From: Dysgonomonas sp. PF1-14
GTDB lineage: Bacteria; Bacteroidota; Bacteroidia; Bacteroidales; Dysgonomonadaceae
Length of the DNA stretch: 64,000 nucleotides
Direction of reading: 5' to 3'
Assembly (NCBI RefSeq): GCF_029892965.1
Contig: NZ_JARXWN010000002.1
Location: forward strand, 310,001 to 374,000
How positions within the stretch are numbered: position 1 is the first letter of the stretch; every line of letters begins with the position of its first letter. Below are positions 16,513 to 25,089 of this stretch, one piece after another. The notes beneath the pieces are model-generated. The model searched no databases. It was not told the origin of the DNA and worked only from the letters and a program-made list of their open reading frames with translations. A program made the translations under genes and the position numbers.

Positions 16513-17595
16513 ATGTCAGAAGAAATATTTTTAATGAAAGGCAATGAGGCCATTGCCCATGCTGCAATCAGGTATGGCACAGATGGCTACTTTGGTTATC
16601 CTATCACCCCACAGTCGGAGATAATGGAGACACTGATGAGTGAAGCACCGTGGAAAACGACAGGAATGGTCGTACTACAAGCCGAAAGCGAAACAGCCTC
16701 TATAAATATGGTATATGGTGGCGCAGGATGCGGAAAGGCTGTAATGACGTCGTCTTCGAGTCCCGGTATGAGCCTTATGCTCGAGGGAGTATCATATATA
16801 GCAGCAGGAGAACTTCCTTGCCTGCTGGTAAATGTGATGCGTGGCGGTCCCGGACTGGGAACGATACAACCTTCACAGGCCGACTATTTCCAAGCTGTAA
16901 AAGGTGGAGGACATGGTGACTACAAGCTTATTACCCTTGCTCCGAGTTCGGTACAGGAAATGGCTGACTTTGTAACGCTAGGTTTCGATCTGGCCTTTAA
17001 ATACCAGACTCCTGCCATGATACTTACCGATGGTGTTATCGGACAGATGATGGAGAAAGTTACACTACCTGCCTATAAGCGCAGAAGGACAGAAAAAGAA
17101 ATCAGAGAACAGTGCCCTTGGGCTACTCTGGGTAAGCCGGAAGGACACAAACCGAATATAATTACAACACTGGAGTTGGATTCTTATAAGATGGAGGTAA
17201 ATAACCTGCGCCTTCAGGCCAAATATAAGTTAATAGAAAAAGAACTGTGCCTGTATCAGGAAGTAAACTGTGAGGATGCAGATTACATATTTGTAGCATT
17301 CGGCTCAGCTGCTCGTATTTGCCAGAAAGCAATGGAGCTGGCACGCGCACAAGGCGTAAAGGTTGGTCTTATACGTCCTATTACACTGTGGCCTTTCCCA
17401 TCTGCCATAATAAACAAATACGCCGATAAGGTAAAAGGAATACTGACAGTGGAAATGAATGCCGGACAGATGGTAGAGGATGTACGCCTTGCTGTAAACG
17501 GAAAAGTAAAAGTCGAGCATTTCGGACGCTTGGGAGGTATAGTACCTACACCAAGTGAAGTAGTAGATGCCCTTGAATATAAATTTGGCCTTTAA
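16513..17595 (+). CDS. korA: 2-oxoacid:ferredoxin oxidoreductase, alpha subunit (KorA/VorB type)
   Basis: A 360-residue pyrimidine-binding subunit of the 2-oxoglutarate or branched-chain 2-oxoacid:ferredoxin oxidoreductase family. The N-terminal part has GNEAIAHAAIRYGTDGYFGYPITPQSEI and a conserved QAESE. The C-terminal transketolase-like domain has FVAFGSAARICQKAME and VGLIRPITLWPFP. I start it at 16513 because MSEEIFLMKGNEA is the family-like N-terminus. Automated annotation often names such genes vorB; substrate preference between 2-oxoglutarate and branched-chain keto acids cannot be read from sequence alone. Confidence 0.9.
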   Translation: MSEEIFLMKGNEAIAHAAIRYGTDGYFGYPITPQSEIMETLMSEAPWKTTGMVVLQAESETASINMVYGGAGCGKAVMTSSSSPGMSLMLEGVSYIAAGELPCLLVNVMRGGPGLGTIQPSQADYFQAVKGGGHGDYKLITLAPSSVQEMADFVTLGFDLAFKYQTPAMILTDGVIGQMMEKVTLPAYKRRRTEKEIREQCPWATLGKPEGHKPNIITTLELDSYKMEVNNLRLQAKYKLIEKELCLYQEVNCEDADYIFVAFGSAARICQKAMELARAQGVKVGLIRPITLWPFPSAIINKYADKVKGILTVEMNAGQMVEDVRLAVNGKVKVEHFGRLGGIVPTPSEVVDALEYKFGL

Positions 17596-17632
17596 TTGAG
17601 GCTGTTGTATCAAACTTTAAGTTAAAATCATT

Positions 17633-18391
17633 ATGAGTACAAATATAATAGATCCGGCAAACCTTGTGTACGCAAAGCCCGAATTGATGAACGATACGGA
17701 AATGCACTATTGCCCGGGTTGTTCACATGGTGTAGTACACAAACTGATAGCTGAGATTATAGACGAAATGGGACTGAGAGACAAGACTATCGGCGTAGCA
17801 CCGGTAGGTTGTGCGGTATTCGCATACAGCTATCTCGATATAGACTGGCAGGAAGCAGCTCATGGACGTGCTCCGGCTGTAGCGACCGCTGTAAAACGAC
17901 TATTACCTGAGAAAATGGTGTTTACTTATCAAGGGGATGGTGACTTGGCCGCTATCGGTACTGCCGAGACTATTCATGCAGCCAATCGTGGAGAGAATAT
18001 TGCCATTATTTTTATCAACAATGGCATATATGGTATGACAGGCGGCCAGATGGCTCCTACCACTCTTAGCAATATGAAGACATCGACAACTCCTAACGGA
18101 CGCGATATCCATGAAAACGGTTATCCTCTCAAAATACTTGATCTGATGGCACAACTCGAAGGCGTATGTCTGGCAACGCGTCAGAGCGTACATACTGCCG
18201 CTTCGGTGAAGAAGGCTAAGCGAATGATTAAAAAGGCATTTGAAAACTCTATGGAGAACAAAGGTACATCTATTGTAGAAATAGTATCTACCTGTAGTTC
18301 GGGATGGAAAATGACTCCTGCCGCGTCTAACGACTGGATGGTGGAGAATATGTTCCCTGTATATCCACTTGGAGACTTGAAAAACATCTAA
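17633..18391 (+). CDS. korB: 2-oxoacid:ferredoxin oxidoreductase, TPP-binding beta subunit
   Basis: A 252-residue catalytic subunit. The Cys motif YCPGCSHGVVHK is near residue 27, GCAVFAYSYLDID near 62, and the thiamine diphosphate-Mg motif GDGDLAAIGTAET...NNGIYGMTGGQM near 102-140. It interconverts a 2-oxoacid plus CoA with an acyl-CoA, CO2 and reduced ferredoxin. It lies 37 bp after the alpha gene and 13 bp before the gamma gene. In an anaerobe with aconitase and citrate synthase it could also work as a reductive carboxylase. Confidence 0.92.
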   Translation: MSTNIIDPANLVYAKPELMNDTEMHYCPGCSHGVVHKLIAEIIDEMGLRDKTIGVAPVGCAVFAYSYLDIDWQEAAHGRAPAVATAVKRLLPEKMVFTYQGDGDLAAIGTAETIHAANRGENIAIIFINNGIYGMTGGQMAPTTLSNMKTSTTPNGRDIHENGYPLKILDLMAQLEGVCLATRQSVHTAASVKKAKRMIKKAFENSMENKGTSIVEIVSTCSSGWKMTPAASNDWMVENMFPVYPLGDLKNI

Positions 18392-18404
18392 AAGACCGGA
18401 AAAT

Positions 18405-18959
18405 ATGACACAAGAAATAATAATAGCAGGTTTTGGCGGACAAGGTGTGCTGTCGATGGGAAAAATACTCGCCTATTCGGGGTTGATGGAGAACAAGGAA
18501 GTATCGTGGTTTCCATCTTACGGACCCGAACAACGTGGTGGAACTGCAAATGTGACTGTAATCTTAAGTGATAGTCCTATCAGTTCACCGATAGTAAACG
18601 AGTATGATATTGCTATCATACTCAACCAGCCTTCACTCGAAAAATTCGAGCCACATGTAAAACCAGGCGGCATACTGATATACGATCCTAACGGTTTCCA
18701 GCATCCACCTACACGAAAAGATATCTTTGTATATAAAATAGAAGCTGTAGATACTGCTACTATGATGCAGAACACAAAGGCATTTAATATGATTGTACTG
18801 GGTGGGCTTCTTAAGGTGAGCCCTATGGTAAAACTGGAAAATGTAATGCTTGGATTAAAGAAATCTCTGCCTGAACGCCATCACAAATTGCTACCAATGA
18901 ATGAACAGGCTATTGCAAAAGGGATGGAAGTGATACAGGAGGTACAAAAGCCGAGTTAA
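18405..18959 (+). CDS. korC: 2-oxoacid:ferredoxin oxidoreductase, gamma subunit
   Basis: A 184-residue subunit of the POR_gamma family. The N-terminal GFGGQGVLSMGKILAYSG is diagnostic, followed by PSYGPEQRGGTANV and the IILNQPSLEKFEP region. It completes the delta-alpha-beta-gamma set and is followed by a strong terminator. Confidence 0.92.
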   Translation: MTQEIIIAGFGGQGVLSMGKILAYSGLMENKEVSWFPSYGPEQRGGTANVTVILSDSPISSPIVNEYDIAIILNQPSLEKFEPHVKPGGILIYDPNGFQHPPTRKDIFVYKIEAVDTATMMQNTKAFNMIVLGGLLKVSPMVKLENVMLGLKKSLPERHHKLLPMNEQAIAKGMEVIQEVQKPS

Positions 18960-18980
18960 AACAAGAATATAAGTATTATA

Positions 18981-19019
18981 AAAGCAAAAGCCCTGGATCA
19001 TCATCCGGGGCTTTTGCTT
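18981..19019. terminator. Bidirectional terminator after korC
   Basis: AAGCAAAAGCCC and GGGCTTTTGCTT form a long stem with an inner GGAT/ATCC pairing. A-rich and T-rich flanks let it work on both strands. Confidence 0.85.
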
Positions 19020-19043
19020 ATCTACTCTTCCACCTTATATCAA

Positions 19044-19083
19044 CAAAAAAACCTTACAGATAAAATATTCATATCTATAAGGT
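19044..19083 (-). terminator. Terminator after gldN
   Basis: On the minus strand ACCTTATAGAT pairs with ATCTGTAAGGT (one mismatch), followed by seven T residues. It is 25 bp past the gldN stop. Confidence 0.75.
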
Positions 19084-19107
19084 CTCTTTTATAATAATTG
19101 ACTTTAC

Positions 19108-19974
19108 TTATCTTCTGCTTTCAGCTGCATAAAATTTAGCCTGAATATAGTCTAGTTCATTTTCTATACGCATACGTTCTTTAATCAGGTCATCCATATT
19201 AGGATAAAGTACTGATAGTTGTCTCAAACCAACCTGATATATACAACCTCTGTACCATCTGTTTCTGATTACATCAAACATAGAAGCATTGCTCAACACC
19301 GGAGTGATGTTTGCTACAGCAACCGGAGATTTAGCTCTTGCCAGATATACGCTCAGGTCATCAAATGATATCCAGAACAACGGATAGTGCTTACCTTTAT
19401 CGAACAATACCGGACAAATGTGAGTTACACGAGCGTCACCCTTAAATGTTTTGATATCGAAATACCATCTTTCTTTAACCAGATAGTGTAGTATCTTATC
19501 GGAAGGTATATCTTCTTTCTTTACTACTACGGTATGATTAGCACCTTCGGTAAAAGGAATAACACTCTCTTTCAGTGCTTCTCTTACATCTAATGCTTTT
19601 TCGTCAGTTACATCCGGTTGAGCCTCGTATTTATACGCTTTTATCGTATTTGTGCTCATCAGATTTATCATCAGAGAGAACAGATTTACTCTGCTGTCTG
19701 TAGACTCGGTAGGATAGAAAAACGTTTCGTTTCCTTCAACATCGCTAAGTTGTCTGTAGATCTCTCTCGACCAGATAGTAGATGAATAATCATTCATCGA
19801 GTTCTCCATAACGAAAAGCTCACGCGAAGAAATAGTTGAAGCCATGTCTTCTGCTGTATTTGTAACAACGTCAACCTCGTTCAATATTCTAGGCCCGTTA
19901 TTTGCTGCGTTTTGTGCAGAAAGCGAACTTGTAACAAGTAATCCGCCAAGCATTAATGAAACTAAATATTTCAT
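19108..19974 (-). CDS. gldN: GldN/PorN, type IX secretion ring protein
   Basis: A 288-residue periplasmic protein with signal peptide (MKYLVSLMLGGLLVTSSLSAQ). The body fits GldN/PorN: VVKKEDIPSDKILHYLVKERWYFD, a short TFKGDARVTHICPVLF segment, and FDVIRNRWYRGCIYQVGLRQL. In characterised systems PorN and the PorK lipoprotein form a large ring under the outer membrane, driven or contacted by the PorL-PorM motor. It is the last gene of the gldK-L-M-N operon, 99 bp after gldM. Confidence 0.9.
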   Translation of the reverse strand: MKYLVSLMLGGLLVTSSLSAQNAANNGPRILNEVDVVTNTAEDMASTISSRELFVMENSMNDYSSTIWSREIYRQLSDVEGNETFFYPTESTDSRVNLFSLMINLMSTNTIKAYKYEAQPDVTDEKALDVREALKESVIPFTEGANHTVVVKKEDIPSDKILHYLVKERWYFDIKTFKGDARVTHICPVLFDKGKHYPLFWISFDDLSVYLARAKSPVAVANITPVLSNASMFDVIRNRWYRGCIYQVGLRQLSVLYPNMDDLIKERMRIENELDYIQAKFYAAESRR

Positions 19975-20073
19975 ATGACAATTTTGTTTTTAAAGGATGT
20001 ATGGAAACTTGCTGACATTATTTGGCAAATAGTTATCCATGCTCGTTTTCATAATATCCTATTTTTGTGTTAA

Positions 20074-21642
20074 TTAATTAATTCTTACATCCATCGAATA
20101 AAGATCTCTGTCTCCATCCGGCCCTCTGGCTTTTATACCTGTAATGAAGATCTGTCCACCGCGTTGCATTCTGCGTATCTGATCGAGCTGACGATCTGAG
20201 AAGTTTGCTCCGTTTGACATTTCTTTCGTAGCATTACCCATTGCGTCTACGTTCAGTGTCGTAAAGCTAAGAACTTTATACTGGATATCCAATACACCGT
20301 CATCTATAGATGCTTTCAGTTCTCTAGTATTCAATATAGTAGCTCTGGCTAAAGGCCCTTTTCTGAACTTTCTTAGGTTACCATTCTGATCTGCATACTC
20401 AATATACGGTAGCGGATCAGGTAAGGCACGTATACGGAACTCTTTGGTCGCAATCTGCTGGTTTACACCATTTACATTTGCTGATACGGAAATAATGAAT
20501 TTTTTACCAATGTTAGCCGCTGCTGGTTGTGCTGTCCATATTCCTCCCGACTTAGGAGTCAATGTACCACCCTCTACAACTCTGGCTGTTACATTACTTG
20601 TTGCTACTCCCGGAACGGATATGCTGACATCATTTCCTATGCCTACATAAAGTACATCCATCAGTAGTGGCGCTATAGTAGCCATTGGTTCCATTACGGT
20701 ATATTTCTGAGTGAACTCTCTCCGTAATGGGTTACCCAATCGATCCATCAGTTCTATATAACCACTAAACTCGAAATTACCGGGTGTTCCAACACCAAAT
20801 TCATATAAACCTTTTTTTTCTGTCGGCAACTCTTTGCCGTTTATAACTATTCGGAGATCCTGAGTTGTATCTACAGCAGCCATTATTATGTTAGCCTTGT
20901 AGGTTGTTCCTCTCATTACCATATTGGACTGGGGAACAACATATGCGTTCAGGGAATTTACCCGAAGGTCTTTCATATCAATATTCTGAGCTATGACGTT
21001 CAACACTTCGCCTTCTGCCTGTCTTACATTTGCCTGTAATTCCGACAAAAAGGTAATGGCGGCTATACTCGGCATTCTTTCAAATGATGCCTGTAGCCAT
21101 GTTTTTCCGTCTTTCTTAGCTCTCGCTGATGGTTCTGTCGATAAAGTACGCCTTACGATGTCCTGCTTTGCACTATCTGTAATGTGTTTCAGTACACTTT
21201 CACGATACTCATCAATATCCTTTTTCAGCTTATTCCCCTGTCCTCCGACCGGAGATATTATTACATCGGTAGATGCATCTATATTATCTTTCGATTCCAG
21301 ATTGTTTATATCTGCATCTTCACCATCCGATTTTTGTGCTATCTTTAGTTTTAGCGACTGAATATAATTAAATAAAGAATCAGTCTCAAGTTTTAAAGCT
21401 TTAGCATCATTAAAGAATTCCTCAGCTTTCTGAGGATTACTCTCACTTGCAGCCTCAATATCAGCGTATATGCGATTATTACGGTCTTCGGCTACTTTAA
21501 TCGTTTCCTGAAGATTATCGTTAATCAATACAAAACCATCCAAGACTTCTGTCGATACATTTAGAGCAAGCATAGCAATGAAAACCAGATACATCAGATT
21601 TATCATCTTCTGCCGCGTCATTTGCCCTTTACTTAATGCCAT
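20074..21642 (-). CDS. gldM: GldM/PorM, type IX secretion and gliding motor shaft
   Basis: A 522-residue inner-membrane protein with one N-terminal helix. The start MALSKGQMTRQKMINLMYLVFIAMLALNVSTEVLDGF is the family signature (helix about 13-31, with the conserved glutamate near 32). The long periplasmic part would form the four-domain dimeric shaft known from PorM and GldM. GldM pairs with GldL to make a proton-driven motor in the cell envelope. It is 45 bp downstream of gldL. Its length matches the usual 510-520 residues. Confidence 0.92.
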   Translation of the reverse strand: MALSKGQMTRQKMINLMYLVFIAMLALNVSTEVLDGFVLINDNLQETIKVAEDRNNRIYADIEAASESNPQKAEEFFNDAKALKLETDSLFNYIQSLKLKIAQKSDGEDADINNLESKDNIDASTDVIISPVGGQGNKLKKDIDEYRESVLKHITDSAKQDIVRRTLSTEPSARAKKDGKTWLQASFERMPSIAAITFLSELQANVRQAEGEVLNVIAQNIDMKDLRVNSLNAYVVPQSNMVMRGTTYKANIIMAAVDTTQDLRIVINGKELPTEKKGLYEFGVGTPGNFEFSGYIELMDRLGNPLRREFTQKYTVMEPMATIAPLLMDVLYVGIGNDVSISVPGVATSNVTARVVEGGTLTPKSGGIWTAQPAAANIGKKFIISVSANVNGVNQQIATKEFRIRALPDPLPYIEYADQNGNLRKFRKGPLARATILNTRELKASIDDGVLDIQYKVLSFTTLNVDAMGNATKEMSNGANFSDRQLDQIRRMQRGGQIFITGIKARGPDGDRDLYSMDVRIN

Positions 21643-21687
21643 CAGTTATCCTTTTTTTAATTTCTAATAAACAGAGATTTCTCCCCA

Positions 21688-22653
21688 TTAGAAATTATTA
21701 TGGTTCATATTGTTGTTATTTGTTGTCATTGCCTGTAATAAACGGGCATACACATTATTCAATGCTTCTATATGCCTTGTCATTTTTGCAGACTCTTCCT
21801 TAAACATATAACTATCGCCTATAGCTCCGTCATACAGACCTTTCATCCGTTGCAAGCTATCGTTTATATATCTGATGGCCGACATTTGTTCTGTTATAGT
21901 TTGTAATTGGCTGTTAAACACATCGTTCAGCCCACTTACATTCTGATTTAATGTCGCCAGATTATCTGCAAAACCCTGAGTTTCGGTAACATGCTTATAA
22001 GCACCCAATAATTTTTGAGATGCTTCATTCAACGACTGTATAGTATTTGAGAAGTCTTCTAAGTTTTGAGCAGTATTAGACAGGCTCTGAGCATATTCCG
22101 GTGTTACATTACCACCTACTGCGGCAACGGCTCCTCCTACTGATGCAGGTGGCACTACGCCTTGACCGCCCGAAACAGGCACATTAACTGTAGAACCGGT
22201 TTTTGGAACCCCTGTAGATGCGGCAACGTTTCCGCTACCTGCAACACTTCCTCCTCCGGCATAACTACCACCGCTTCCGCCACCGACAACAACGACCTGA
22301 CCTGATCCCCCGACTTTACTTCTACCTTTTTCTGTATCGGATGTTGTCACTACTGTGTCAGAACCAACAATAGCTGAAGTACTGGATACTCCGCTACCTA
22401 CAATTACATCACCGTTTCCTCCGGCACCGACTGCACTCGTACTTGTTGTGTAGTCGAATCCGGCAGCAATAAACACTAACACTTCTATAATCATACCTAC
22501 AGGTAACACAATGTTACCTATGGGCCAATGCATAATCTTAAACAATGCTCCGGCAATAACTACAGCTGCACCCCAACTGTATAGAACATTGAATAATATC
22601 TGTCCTTTTCTACTGGCCAGCAAAAGCCTAAAATTATGCATTTTCTTTCCCAT
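21688..22653 (-). CDS. gldL: GldL/PorL motor protein with glycine-rich insertion
   Basis: A 321-residue inner-membrane motor subunit. Two helices (about 18-38 and 45-66) carry the family core GAAVVIAGALFKIMHW and PVGMIIEVLVFIAAGF, with a membrane glutamate at residue 57, the position expected for proton conduction. The usual FEP motif after helix 2 reads FDY here. Residues 69-181 are an unusual low-complexity stretch of Gly, Ser, Val, Thr and Ala. The C-terminal part (about 185-310) is a predicted coiled coil, as in other GldL proteins. Family call is firm; the insertion is odd. Confidence 0.9.
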   Translation of the reverse strand: MGKKMHNFRLLLASRKGQILFNVLYSWGAAVVIAGALFKIMHWPIGNIVLPVGMIIEVLVFIAAGFDYTTSTSAVGAGGNGDVIVGSGVSSTSAIVGSDTVVTTSDTEKGRSKVGGSGQVVVVGGGSGGSYAGGGSVAGSGNVAASTGVPKTGSTVNVPVSGGQGVVPPASVGGAVAAVGGNVTPEYAQSLSNTAQNLEDFSNTIQSLNEASQKLLGAYKHVTETQGFADNLATLNQNVSGLNDVFNSQLQTITEQMSAIRYINDSLQRMKGLYDGAIGDSYMFKEESAKMTRHIEALNNVYARLLQAMTTNNNNMNHNNF

Positions 22654-22718
22654 CGTAATTCTTTCTCTTTATAAAAATCTCACAATACTAATACAACGTA
22701 TAATATCGGTATTTAGTA

Positions 22719-24884
22719 TTATTTGATTCTACCTTTTTGGTCTACACCCCAAGATCTAACGCATCTGAATCCGATGAACGAGCGTCCTTTATCCTGGAAT
22801 TCAACAGATCTTTCTCCTGATCTTACAGTAGCATCTTTCCATGATCCGCCTTTGATAATCTTGCGTTTCAAGATAGCAGGATCGGACAATACTGCTCTGT
22901 AGCTGAAATCCGGATTAGCTTCATCAGCCATACGGTCTACAGATTCTGTAAATGTAGTAGTTGTCCATTCAGCCATATTTCCGGCCATATCATACAGACC
23001 AAAACGGTTAGGCAGGAATGTAGCAACCGGAGATACTAAATCTTTCAGGTCTTTTGATGCTCTGAAATTAGCATGTGCAAGACCGTCTGTTGTATGAGTC
23101 TGGTTTGAATACCATGGGTAATCAAGTTCTGAACGCCCATTTCTGGCAGCAAACTCCCACTCAGCTTCTGTAGGCAATCTATAACCTTCGAAACCGTCTT
23201 TTTCACAGTTGCCTTCTGATAAGTAACGGTCTGTACGCCATGCACAATAAGCATCGGCAGCCTCCCATGAAACTCCTGCTACAGGGAAGTTATCATAACC
23301 TTTAGCTGTGAAATAATGTTGTGTATATTGTTCACTTTTTGCATTAGCAAAGTCAGTCATCCAGCTCATTACATCCGGATATACATTTACAATATATGTA
23401 TTGGTAAAGTCAACTCTGTCGCCATGAGAATTTCTCGAAAGAGTTTCACGAATGATGTCTCCTCTCATGTTTACATAAGCTGTATCTTTAGTTATTACCA
23501 TCGATTTGGCAACTCCTTCTTTTAGTTTTCCTAAGAATGCATAATAGCTTTTCGAATCGAACCACTCATATTTGTAGTTCAGAGCTGTTACGATCAAGCC
23601 ACTCTTATCGGCAGCATAAGGGTTTCCACCCATAACGCTATTTATAGCAGCAGCTTCTTTAGCTGAAGGATTTTTCCAAGGGATAGATTTACCCCAGTTC
23701 AGACGCTGTATTGTTTGTCCGTCTTTAGTGCGAACAGTTTGTTTATATGAAGCATCACCGCCAAAAGCAGGGTCTGCCATTCTTTCTCTTACTATAGAGT
23801 CACGCACCCAATATACGAATTCGCGATACTGAGCATTTGTCACTTCTGTTTCGTCCATCCAGAAAGGGCTTACTGCAACCAGTTTGCGAGGTACCGAGTC
23901 ACCCCACAAAGGATCAACACCTGTACCCATTTCTATATTACCTCCCGGTATCAACAACATTTTGTCGCAAGCGCGAGCCACATTGTATGGCATAAGCAAA
24001 CGTGTTTCGATAGCCGGGTCAATATATTTCGGATTACCGAATTTATATGTAATACCTAATGTAGCCTGAGCCATACCATTAGAGTTCATATCTCCTTTTT
24101 GATTATCGAATGTATCGTCGATCAGGATAGCTCTACCTTCTGCATATATCTGCCAATTGCGTGTAAAGTTGAATCCTAAGTTCAAACCTCCGCTACCGCC
24201 AAAGAATGTACCGGCAAGAGCTCCATTATGTGCAAGACGTTGATAGATACCAACACCTACAAATGGATTTACTTCAAACTTACGGTTTGGCTTATACCCA
24301 GTCAACAAGTTCAATAAGTTAACCATAGCATCTCCTGTAAGGCTAACATAGCGCAGGTGCTGCATATAGTATACTTGATTGGGCTGCCAACCTTTGTCTC
24401 CCATAGGAGCCCAGATTTTAATACCCGAATCATCAACTTCCCTGTAGCTGAAATCTTTATCTATCTCCCAGCCCATATAGTCCCATTGAGGGTCTCTTGT
24501 GAGCATACCTACCTGAGAGGCATCAGAACCTTGTTTCCAGTAGTTGGTATATGTTCCGCTCCAGCCATCATTGTAGCCATGCAAACTACCTCCCGAGAAC
24601 TGTGCTCGGAGCGAAATGATGTTACTCATACGGCGTCCGATAGAGAATGTCGGAGCTAAAGTTACACGACTCATGAAGCTAGTTCTGTTGCCGGGAACAC
24701 CATTATCATCTTCTCCAAAATACATTTGGGCACCACCACCAATGGAGATAAACCATAGGGGATCTTTTAATAGATATTCATTCCTCGAAGGAACGGAATA
24801 CTGCACAGAACTTTCTGTCTGAGCATAGGATACTATTGACACACAGAGCAATAGTAGTGAAGTTAGTAAAGTCTTTTTGTTCAT
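22719..24884 (-). CDS. gldK: GldK/PorK with fused N-terminal outer-membrane beta-barrel
   Basis: A 721-residue protein made of two parts. Residues 309-715 are the GldK/PorK domain of the formylglycine-generating-enzyme fold: MLLIPGGNIEMGTG, FWMDETEVTNAQYREFV, YRLPTEAEWEFAARNG, NMAEW and KIIKGGSWKD. Before it, residues 41-285 form a barrel-like domain with alternating strands (WFISIGGGAQMYFG, NPFVGVGIYQRL, NWQIYAEGRAIL, AQATLGITYKFGN). PorK and GldK are normally lipoproteins of about 450-490 residues; here there is an ordinary signal peptide ending SYAQ, and the only early Cys (residue 14) is a poor lipobox. It is first in the operon, with a -7 box upstream. No separate PorP gene is seen next to it. 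Confidence 0.88.
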   Translation of the reverse strand: MNKKTLLTSLLLLCVSIVSYAQTESSVQYSVPSRNEYLLKDPLWFISIGGGAQMYFGEDDNGVPGNRTSFMSRVTLAPTFSIGRRMSNIISLRAQFSGGSLHGYNDGWSGTYTNYWKQGSDASQVGMLTRDPQWDYMGWEIDKDFSYREVDDSGIKIWAPMGDKGWQPNQVYYMQHLRYVSLTGDAMVNLLNLLTGYKPNRKFEVNPFVGVGIYQRLAHNGALAGTFFGGSGGLNLGFNFTRNWQIYAEGRAILIDDTFDNQKGDMNSNGMAQATLGITYKFGNPKYIDPAIETRLLMPYNVARACDKMLLIPGGNIEMGTGVDPLWGDSVPRKLVAVSPFWMDETEVTNAQYREFVYWVRDSIVRERMADPAFGGDASYKQTVRTKDGQTIQRLNWGKSIPWKNPSAKEAAAINSVMGGNPYAADKSGLIVTALNYKYEWFDSKSYYAFLGKLKEGVAKSMVITKDTAYVNMRGDIIRETLSRNSHGDRVDFTNTYIVNVYPDVMSWMTDFANAKSEQYTQHYFTAKGYDNFPVAGVSWEAADAYCAWRTDRYLSEGNCEKDGFEGYRLPTEAEWEFAARNGRSELDYPWYSNQTHTTDGLAHANFRASKDLKDLVSPVATFLPNRFGLYDMAGNMAEWTTTTFTESVDRMADEANPDFSYRAVLSDPAILKRKIIKGGSWKDATVRSGERSVEFQDKGRSFIGFRCVRSWGVDQKGRIK

Positions 24885-24924
24885 ATGTTTCGTATCAGTT
24901 ATAATAACTATATATCAGGTGTGG

Positions 24925-24932
24925 CAAAGATA
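24925..24932 (-). promoter_or_regulatory. -7 box of gldKLMN operon
   Basis: On the minus strand TATCTTTG, an exact TAnnTTTG match, lies 40 bp before the gldK start codon. Confidence 0.55.
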
Positions 24933-25025
24933 ATATATATTTTTCTAATAATTAATAATTTTACATATTAAATATAACAAATTTAGGTTTAACTATCTCG
25001 CTAGAATAAGGGATTCAGCAAATAA

Positions 25026-25056
25026 CAGAGGTGAAACAAACCTGTTCCACCTCTCA
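25026..25056 (-). terminator. Probable terminator of nifJ
   Basis: AGAGGTG and CACCTCT pair around an inner AAC/GTT pairing. On the minus strand only a weak T-rich tail follows. It lies 34 bp past the nifJ stop. Confidence 0.5.
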
Positions 25057-25089
25057 TTATTTAGTTAAAAAATCTACAAAATGCCAGAA

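Noticed and set aside
22719-24884. The barrel-GldK gene considered as two genes joined by a missed stop
   Set aside because: The frame is continuous, with no stop or internal start signal around residue 300, and the linker reads as ordinary coding sequence, so a genuine fusion is the simpler explanation.
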